From the NCBI GenBank assembly GCA_947623455.1, contig OX392528.1, forward strand, positions 52,036,322 through 52,100,321: DNA of 64,000 bases. Direction: 5' to 3'. Positions 55,869 through 64,000 of the stretch are shown one piece after another. The notes beneath the pieces are model-generated. The model ran no database searches. It saw nothing but the letters and a program-made list of their open reading frames with translations, and had not been told where the DNA came from. Within the stretch, counting starts at the first letter, position 1; each line of letters starts with the position of its first letter. This stretch comes from Mimachlamys varia (taxonomy: Eukaryota > Mollusca > Bivalvia > Pectinida > Pectinidae). A program made the position numbers and the translations under genes.

Positions 55869-56091
55869 CACAGGGACCTGAGAATTTGTTACAGCTAGTT
55901 TTTGGACAAAAACTATGGTATTCAGAGTAGTTTTACAATTTTTGGTGTTTAGATCAATTTTTGATAAAAATGCCCCCTCAATAGTCATAAAGGCTATCGA
56001 AAATTGATCTAAACCCTCATTGGTGTAAAATTACTCTAAACACCATAGTTTTGGTCCAAAACTAGCTGTAACAAATTCTTTGGTCCCTGTG
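55869..56091. repeat. CACAGGGACC-type MITE, full copy (223 bp)
   Basis: Ends CACAGGGACCTGAGAATTTG and CAAATTCTTTGGTCCCTGTG, with complementarity continuing through TTACAGCTAGTTTTTGGAC and almost to the centre (AATAGTCATAAAGG). Both flanks have GGGC(G)AAACA-like sequence but not an exact 8-bp duplication. Four members are visible in the window, all between 47 and 56 kb. Confidence 0.88.
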
Positions 56092-56099
56092 GGGGCAAA

Positions 56100-56815
56100 C
56101 ACTAAATTAAAGGCCAAAAGTGTGTCCATATGAAGAGAGACAGGAAAAATAGACAAAGAAATAGAAGTAAAAGTTATGGAAGAGTAAAATCACAGATTTA
56201 ATCGCACCCTACCATCATACAATGGGGGGAGCAGGTACAAATCTTACGTTCTTCCTTTATTCATCCGAATTTCAATATTATGTTAGGTTTTGATCAATTG
56301 TATTAATTTATGTTTGAAATGTTAAAAATAGAATCTTCAGTTTCTATATCGTATATGGATGAAGGATCATTTTTTGATAAAACAAACATTTCCTCCCCCC
56401 AAAAAATTATCTAATTGCAGCTGTATTCATACTATATATACTCCAATTTAGTTTAACTTTAAATCTGCAAAATATTTTTTTACAAATTAACAGCTTTTGA
56501 AAAACAGTTAGATAGAGAAGATATGTAAATCTGGGCATGAACCTCTTCGCAATTGACACGAAAACTTTTCACAACGACGAGAACTGTACCTAGCGAGGCA
56601 GAAAAAATAACAATATCAGGTAGAAAAAAAATGGTATAGTTCATAATTTAAAAATCGAGTTGAGGATATTTACTAAAATGGGTAACTTTAATAAAGGGGA
56701 AGGAGGTAGAATAGTGATGGTCAATTTAAAAGTAAAAACTCAAAATCTATTAATTTAAGATCTTAATTGCTTTTTGCGTCTATTTGTTATCAAACTTACA
56801 TGTATATCTGTTATG
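56100..56815. other. Intergenic sequence
   Basis: Nothing recognised. Confidence 0.6.
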
Positions 56816-56819
56816 TGTA

Positions 56820-57440
56820 TTGTTTCAAAAATATCGAAAGGAACTTAAAAAATAACCCACACAATTGAAAAAAAATCAGAGAATACCAAAGCTTTAACAA
56901 AACCATAATTCGAACTTGAAATCGATTAAACTATAGGCAAAATAGGAACAAAGGAAAGATTTACATGGAGACTCTCGTAAAACCACAAGGACAGGTGTTC
57001 CGGAAGAGTAAGCGTCTTCTGCTTCATCGACGACACCAATGAATAATAAATAATAATAAATAATACTTCATGACGGTAAATTATATCTAATTGAAACATG
57101 GTTTTGAAAATATCGAAAGGAATTTTAAAAAATAACCCAAAAATTTGAAATACATACTTCATGTCAGTAAATTATATCTAATTGAAACATGGTTTTAAAA
57201 ATATCGGAAGGAATTTTAAAAAATAACTCACACAATTTGAAATAATACTTCATGCCATTAAATGGTTAAAAAAAAAATATCGAAAGGAATTTAAAACATA
57301 ACCCACACAATTTGAAATAATACTGCATGCCAGAAATTTATATCTGATTGAAACATGGTTTCAAAAATATCGAAAGGAATTTAAAAGATACCCACACAAT
57401 TTGAAATAATACTTCACGCTACCCTGTAAATAATATCTTA
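56820..57440. repeat. Degenerate tandem repeat of about 90 bp
   Basis: Five copies of AAAATATCGAAAGGAATTTA, AAAAATAACCCACACAATTT and ATATCTAATTGAAACATGGT, at about 56829, 57109, 57199, 57276 and 57366. The first copy is separated from the rest by unrelated sequence. Confidence 0.8.
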
Positions 57441-58430
57441 TTGAAACTGTTCCAAACTAACCGGGCGTGCGTTCTCTGTTATATTTTGTTGAAGTTCTTT
57501 GTAGGGGCAGATGTCGGGGGGAGATTGTGAGAAGTAGGGGGTTGGAGGGGGGAATCAGATCCACGAGGTGGCGTGGTGTACCGAAACACCAGCTTCTCGC
57601 CCATTTACCATCCTACAAGATCATTATTTTCTGCTTCAAATTGCCTCATTTTACGGTGGTGAAGACAGACGAGTTACAAATGTGCGAACGGAACTGTTTT
57701 ATAACATTAAAATCGGGAACAAATTTGCAATTAAAACGTCAAAGTGTACACGAAATGTAATTCCGGTCTTCTTTGCCGGCATTTAAACTCTTATAGTCAT
57801 GGAAATGTTGTCATGATTTGTGAGGGAACGTCGTTGCGGTGGGGATAATCATTTGAAACTGAAGCTGGAGAATCTGGGCACTTAGGGAGTTATCCCACTA
57901 ATTAAATCGTCAATTTGAATTGACTCTTGCAGGTGCTGTATCAAAAAAATGCGTTTGTTTATTTTTTATCCACTTAATTATCCGGCAGATATGTCAGGAC
58001 GCCAACGAGTGAGCGAGGTGAACTGTCACAAACTTTTCCGGCTTATCTACTACTTTTTACTCTACACCAATAAACTACCCCTTGATTCGCTTGTTATCCC
58101 CCGAAAAGCTCGAGTAGTTGAGACTTTTAAAGTCCCACGTTACAATAATCATTTGACGTAGCGTGTTTTGTCACGCTTGTTATCTAAAATATTTTATGCT
58201 TTTAAAAGATTCGTTACTTTTTTGTGATCATTTATTTTAACCGTTTGTAAACTTTACTGTAAAACATAGCAAATTGTTTTGCTTCTTTGCTCGATATTAT
58301 TTCCCGTTCAAGACAAACGCTACGTGTATAAACGTGTTCTTTTATTTGTTACGAAAATAAAATACATGTATTTTTATATTTATTGAATAAAATTGTCATA
58401 TTAATTTTGTTATCCGTTATTACGTCGCCT
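57440..58430. other. Intergenic sequence
   Basis: A GC-richer patch (57465-57780) has open frames of 70-100 codons with no recognisable domain, donor or acceptor pattern. The remainder is AT-rich. Confidence 0.5.
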
Positions 58431-59140
58431 TAACAATCGTGTAAAAATGTACGCCTTGATTTCGTCGTCTAAACGTCCGGGTACAAATATACGCCGTGAT
58501 TACGTCACCGTAACGTTCGGGTACAAATATACGCTTTGATTATATCGCCTTAAGGATAGGATACACATATACACCATTGTATACACATATACACCATTGT
58601 ATACACATATACACCATTGTATACACATATACACCATTGTTACGACGCCTTAACGACGGGGTACAACTTTACGCCGTGATTACGTCGCCGTAACGTTCGG
58701 GTACAACTTTACGCCGTGATTACGTCGCCGTAACGTTCGGGTACAACTTTACGCCGTGATTACGTCGCCGTAACGTTCGGGTACAACTTTACGTCGTGAT
58801 TACGTCGCCTTAACGTTCGGGTACAACTTTACGCCGTGATTACGTCGCCGTAACGTTCGGGTACAACTTTACGCCGTGATTACGTCGCCGTAACGTTCGG
58901 GTACAACTTTACGTCGTGATTACGTCGCCTTAACGTTCGGGTACAACTTTACGCCGTGATTACGTCGCCGTAACGTTCGGGTACAACTTTACGTCGTGAT
59001 TACGTCGCCTTAACGATCGGTACAAAAAATACGTCGTGATTACGTCGCCTTAACGATCGGTACACAAATATACGTCGTGATTACGTCGCCGTAACGTTTG
59101 GATACACATAATAAAAAGTATACGCCGTTATTGCGTCGCC
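58430..59140. repeat. CpG-dense 40-bp minisatellite with an embedded 20-bp repeat
   Basis: About 16 copies of ACGTCGCCGTAACGTTCGGG+TACAACTTTACGCCGTGATT (40 bp), with seven CpGs per unit, in a region that is otherwise AT-rich. Central copies (58660-59010) are almost identical; outer ones are diverged. Four perfect copies of ATACACATATACACCATTGT (58560-58639) are inserted near the left end. Confidence 0.93.
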
Positions 59141-61555
59141 TTGACGACCACCAAAGGTAAGGAAGATATTTCATAGTTTTCAAAGTTGCCGGATTGAATT
59201 AACGCACAAAATTCCTTATGTTTGATTCGATTTGTGTAAATCTTTCTCACCAGCTGCAATCTATCAAAAATAAGATCCAATTTTGTTTTTCAAATCTTTA
59301 AGGTTTCTACGTTATGTTACAGATGACCGTCGTATTACTGACCGGTATACTATAGGCGGTTGTTCTTGTATAAAATAAAGTCATAATACAGGTGCATCTC
59401 TTGACAAGCATGATATTGTTTTCATAAATTCATAACAGAAAGCGAATTTTATGACAGGTATACTGCACGTGAGAAATGGATCAAAATGGCGATTTTATGA
59501 CCTATTCAATCAACCAGACCGACCCTCTCCATGTCGGTACTTCCCAATATTCTGTTCTGTATCAACTGTCAACAATATTGACTGAAGGGTAAACAAATAA
59601 ACAAACACCGTGTCCACCTCCCTTCTCAACCCCAAGGCTTCATTACAATCGAGGCGTATTAGTCCCACAAACGGTCCATAATTCTCACATCAAATATGAT
59701 AAATTATTTTGTCAGGCGTAGGAACAGCTTATAGTTGTGCTGTGGTGTGAGGTATGTAATATGTCAGCCTGGCTAGATGAAGCATGCCAGATCACTAATT
59801 GGTCTTATCAAAACACCAGTCTAACGTATTAACTAAACGATCATTCATTTGCACCTCGTAAAATTTGATAAATGAGTTTAGGGATTTCAAAAGCGTTCTC
59901 ATCTCGGCTTGCTAAACTCATCAGATATTGAGACGAGCCTCAATGGCGAAGTAAAAGGGGTTTGACACTTGAACGGCGAAACAAGATAAGATAACTCTCT
60001 ACATAAATGTAAATGTTGATACCAACTTTGTTTACAAAGTACACATAATTAATGTGTAATTCAGAGTCAATGCGATAGCGTTTGATTCGGACCCAAAGCT
60101 GTGCCACACAGGTTTAATTGATGCATCTCCTTGTGGCGTATGATACTAAATCTTGATATATATCTTAAATATATGCCAAAAAGTATGATAAAATCTCAAT
60201 TTTTACTCCCTTTTTTCTTTAAATTTACTCAAGAAATTAACTTCAATATAATTTTAATTTAATTTAATGGAATTTCAGACGACGTTCACATTGTACTTGG
60301 GTTTTTTTTATGTATTTTGTTTTTGAATTTGGGAGCAACCGATTCCATTGAGGGATTATGTGGATGTCTCAATTCAATTAAATGTGAAAAGCGAACAGTG
60401 AAAAACTACATTGTATAAAGTTATGCTGTCACTACGCTTTATCTATCATGTAATAAAGACCAATAAAATTAGAAGAATTTGAAGTACTTTGAACGAGATG
60501 TTTACAGTGAATAAACGTTTGAAATATATGTGCAAACAGTTAACATAATAGTATGTTTTACAAAATTTTCTAATTTCGTTTCAATATTATTAAAAAATGG
60601 ACACCCCGCCCTGTCTCTTGTACGTTGTGTTTGCCCGTCCGTCTGTCTTCAGTGCGACAGTACATAGTATTTACACTGTATATACAAATAAATCACTCCT
60701 GATTAATTAGTATTTCATGCAGTGTTAAGTTCCGTAGATTGAGCTTATACAATTCAAATTCAAATTCAGACCTCTAATTCACAAAAGCGTCTAAAGAATA
60801 GACATGTTATTATATGTTTTTTGCATTATACATTCAACTGTTGTTTTTTTAAGGGATATCCTTTCATATCATGACGTCCGTCCGTCCATTATGGCTACGT
60901 TGTACGTCCATCGGTCCGCTATCTTTATATGGTAACGGGAAAGCGTATTATTTTAACTAAACCTTTACCTGAGAAATACATCCTTCAGATCGCGCAGTGC
61001 ACCTTCTCCATGTGAGGTGGTATAGCTCTCGTGCGTTATCTTGTCCCGCTCAATACAACACACATTCAGTCATTAGGGTTGTTTTTTCTCTACTCAAAGA
61101 TAGACAAATTACATTAAGAAATATTTCCTGTACAATTTGTCCCAAAAATAGCATTATTGTGTGATTGTGTTGTATACCAGGTGTGTGTGATAACACTCAC
61201 TACCTGTGCCGGCTCTCCTTCAATCGAGTACACCTGTGGGTGGCTCATGAGCGAGTCGTCCCGGGCACTGCGTATCGATAACACCCAGCATACTTATCGT
61301 GCACACACTGCACGTCGGATATGCATACTTATATCGAACGATCGCGGATTTTTTGCTGCAGTTTAAATAGATGCGTGAATGACCTCGAACAGAAATAGTT
61401 TTTTACTTACTCGTTATCACTATAATTAGCGTCGTCTGTTGACTTTCTCAAATACCACACACCTCAACTGTGTAGCCTACTCAGATAGCACTCAAAGGAT
61501 CATCTAAAATAAGTGTTGTTGTTTACTATCCCGAACTCATGGGCGAAGACTTTTT
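59140..61555. other. Intergenic sequence
   Basis: AT-rich with no gene recognised. CCGTCCGTCTGTCT-like (60637) and GTCCGTCCGTCC (60886) pieces resemble starts of the dispersed repeats seen at 22.7 kb. Confidence 0.6.
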
Positions 61556-61566
61556 AATCGATCATG

Positions 61567-61586
61567 TGACGTCATACACCGGAAGT
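61567..61586. promoter_or_regulatory. Adjacent CRE (TGACGTCA) and ETS (ACCGGAAGT) sites
   Basis: Perfect TGACGTCA at 61567-61574 and ACCGGAAGT at 61578-61586, three bases apart. This pair is common in animal housekeeping promoters. No exon or TATA box is evident close by, so a promoter is only suggested. Confidence 0.3.
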
Positions 61587-61589
61587 AAA

Positions 61590-62600
61590 TTATTAACTGG
61601 TGGTTGATGACGGTATGTTATATTACTGAAGTTGTTTTTTATCTTAAACATTTTTTATTAAAATTCATTTGCAATATATATACATGTATATTTTTCGCTG
61701 ATGTGCATAAATTTAACCGGTTATTTTAAGTTCTTTCTTTACAAATTATTAATATAAATTTCAAGATGGCATATCAGGGACGGATATGTGATATCTAACA
61801 TATACGTCCCTGCATATATATATAAACAAAAATACCGAAAATAAATACATAAATAATCGTACATATAATTATTTAAATTACATTACTGCCTTGGCACTTG
61901 ATTGAAGAAAGATATGGCAAAAACCATTTGTAAAAGCGTATTAAGTTTCTACTCATTCATTGTCGGTTTAATTTATTTTTATAATATGAAAATGCATTAC
62001 ATCGTAAGGGGTTTGTTCGTTTAAATGTGTTTTGGCCAACAATTCAACCAGAAGCAGTTCAAATGACACTGTCTGGTCAAGAAAATAAATTATTCATAAT
62101 TAAATACTGTTAATATCGTGGTTTTTGAGGGCATCATGGACACAACATTTTTTAAAACGTCAGTAACAAAGCTGTACTGTAAGTTCTATTCGGCCAATAT
62201 TTATTAGTTTTCGCTTAATTTTCTCTGTGAATTTTTCTTATCTAATTTCTCGATTAAATCCAATATGATATTGCATACAATATCAAGACGTCTACAAGTT
62301 AGGCTCATGGTACATACTTCATGTTCATACAATCGCCCTTTATTTTATGAATCACTTCATTTTCTTCATTTTCATTTTATCCATATGTTGTCAAAACGCC
62401 CAAGAGTAATTTTACAAATTATATAGGCGATCTATAAATGTTAATATTGTTATCTTTTACATATATCTCACATATGCTTTCAATGTCACAGGGGTCAAAT
62501 GTGCCTAAATTTTAATATGTTCTTTAGAATTACTTAAATTATAAACTTTATATATTTTACAACAATTATGAAACAAGTTATTGAACTTATATTTATCACT
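61590..62600. other. Intergenic sequence
   Basis: AT-rich; a GGGACGGATATGTGATATCT-to-CATATACGTCCC inverted pair lies at 61777-61813. No gene seen. Confidence 0.6.
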
Positions 62601-62605
62601 GTTAT

Positions 62606-62784
62606 TGGCCCGGATATTGGCGCACGAGGAGTCTTATTGTTTGAGGAAACCGGAGTACCCGGAGAAAACCCACGTGGTCGGGCAGGTGACACCCATTCCT
62701 TTTCACGTCCAGTCGGGGATTCGAACCCCGGCAGCCTTGGTGAAAGGAAAATGCACTATCCAGTGCATCACCGGACCTCCCTGA
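62606..62784 (-). repeat. tRNA-derived SINE with intact box A and box B
   Basis: On the minus strand, box A-like TGATGCACTGG (62760-62770) and a perfect box B GGTTCGAATCC (62717-62727) form a tRNA-like head (62708-62783). It is followed by the body GGTGTCACCTGCCCGACCAC, GTGGGTTTTCTCCGGGTACT and CCGGTTTCCTC. The body matches 12150-12235. It has no A-rich or simple-repeat tail that I can place. SINE family not named. Confidence 0.8.
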
Positions 62785-62789
62785 CAAAT

Positions 62790-63531
62790 TACTTAGTCAA
62801 AGATTTTAGACCACTTTAAGGTTTCATTTGGAAGAATGATACAAGGTGGGCGATGCAGACCCATTGGGCCTCTTGTTAATTTCATTCATTTTCATTTTCA
62901 TTTTATCAATTTTTTGTAAACGCTTTAGAGTAATTTTACAAGTCTTATAACCGATAGATTAATTAATACTGAATCTTATTATCTTTTACGCATATCTCCC
63001 ACATATAATATTATTATGAAAATATCACACCAGAGGAGAAATCAATATTGTAAAACTTAGATATACAGCTTTTGATATAGCGCCCTATCTATAGCTAACA
63101 TAAGCCACTCTAAACCGCTTTACAGTTCATAGATAAGATATCTGATTTATATAATTAACATACACATTCATCAGTGCAGTTCTGAGGATTTCGCGGGAGC
63201 TGTTATCGTGTGCTAAGTACTAGTCATATGCCACCTGACTTAATTTCCTCCCTTTGTGTGTATGCCTGATCATGTGCTAGAGATGTATTGTGTTCAGTTG
63301 GTAGTGAGACCATGCTTCCAACGGCATCTACTGCAACACCCACCCAAGACCATTTAATACTCAACCCGGGTTGTTGGAGTTTTTTGGCCTGGGATTGGGG
63401 TTTATTTGGTCGAAATGTTAGCCACTTGACCTGTTCAACAACTCTTTGTCATTTATAAAAATGACCAGCTAATGAGGCAAACTTCATTCCATCTTGTGGA
63501 ACATATGGGCTAATGATTTTATACTTTTTAT
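62790..63531. other. Intergenic sequence
   Basis: Nothing recognised beyond a TTTCATTTTCATTTTCATTT run (62882-62903). Confidence 0.6.
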
Positions 63532-63535
63532 TTAA

Positions 63536-63904
63536 GGCCCAATATACGTTGCTTCAGGAATTGTTTTGTGATTCTGAAAAATTATGCAAAAAAATCCAGA
63601 TGATAAACATTAAAAAATAAGCCTCAAACGAAGTAAACCTGAGCGGTAACTCTCGACAGAAAAATCCAAAGAATTGAAAATAATTCAGGTGTGGCTCACT
63701 TCAACAACAAGCCGAAGTAATTAAGAAGACAGTTCAAAATGGACGCGTGTTAAAAATACCGAGTTTCAACTGCCGCTCTACCGGTAACCGCGTAAGAAGT
63801 CATCTTGAATATTGCTGATATCAGTTAATCTTAACTAAATCTATAAATATAATTAGTTATAAGGCTTGATTTTCGCTTCATGTTTTGGCCAAAGTCATGG
63901 GCCT
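63536..63904 (+). repeat. TTAA-type MITE, copy 7
   Basis: TTAA (63532-63535) then GGCCCAATATACGTTGCTTC. The right end is worn (CATGGGCCTTGAATTAA). Core landmarks (CAACTGCCGCTCTACCGGTA, ATCTTGAATATTGCTGATAT) are present. Same orientation as copies 1, 2 and 5. Confidence 0.87.
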
Positions 63905-64000
63905 TGAATTAACGGTGCTATGCTAAACGTACAGTATCATTTCAGTATTCGAGCCGAATGACGTTTGAACAGATAGGGAAAATCTTTCCGAGGAGTTTTC

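Noticed and set aside
62708..62783. Functional tRNA gene on the minus strand
   Set aside because: Good box B, but the acceptor stem is poor and the sequence continues directly into a dispersed repeat body also found at 12150.
28100..64000. Retrotransposon coding sequences (reverse transcriptase, integrase, gag) or viral remnants
   Set aside because: I looked for catalytic motifs such as YxDD and for long terminal repeats and found none; repeats here are MITEs, SINEs and minisatellites.

Overview
The window looks like a stretch of a bivalve mollusc nuclear genome. It is AT-rich and intron-rich, with short exons in long introns. It carries bivalve-style tRNA-derived SINE pieces, many MITE-like foldback elements and about fifteen minisatellite arrays. 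The phylum call is inference from repeat style plus one clearly metazoan gene; nothing in the window fixes the species.

The only gene I can support is on the + strand from base 2 to 28015. It is the 3' part (14 exons, 811 codons, open at the left edge) of a YLPM1/ZAP3 orthologue, a nuclear RG-rich protein with a C-terminal P-loop nucleoside-kinase-like domain. All 13 introns are GT-AG and the reading phase is kept across every junction, including a 22-nt microexon (6860-6881) that is needed to keep frame. Exon order: an RG-rich repeat exon (2-838), DPY/RD-rich exons (1860-3776), the microexon, the P-loop exon (10087-10273), the kinase-like core (10957-13934), an acidic linker (14543-14638), and, after a 12-kb intron, the C-terminal tail with a PP1-docking RVxF-type motif split by the last intron (26710-28015).

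The introns hold most of the other interpretable structure: a perfect 32-bp-arm hairpin, a 2.7-kb purine-rich array, a 2,295-bp pogo-like DNA transposon with 23-bp terminal inverted repeats, a TA duplication and a broken transposase, a decayed duplicate of the 5' end of a kinase exon that could act as a poison exon, a possible 54-nt cassette exon, and 54-bp, 28-bp and 23-bp minisatellites.

From 28.1 to 64 kb I find no convincing protein-coding gene. It contains five more copies of a TTAA-flanked MITE (seven in the window), a MITE family with CACAGGGACC ends, SINE pieces, 21-, 31-, 40-, ~90- and ~156-bp tandem repeats, and two places (about 53.05-53.17 kb and 61.56-61.59 kb) whose CpG content or ETS/CRE motifs could mark promoters of an unseen gene. 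I did not find a clearly new biological system. The best leads are the microexon, the exon duplicate, the TTAA MITE family with its apparent CpG loss inside the gene, and the CpG-dense 40-bp array.
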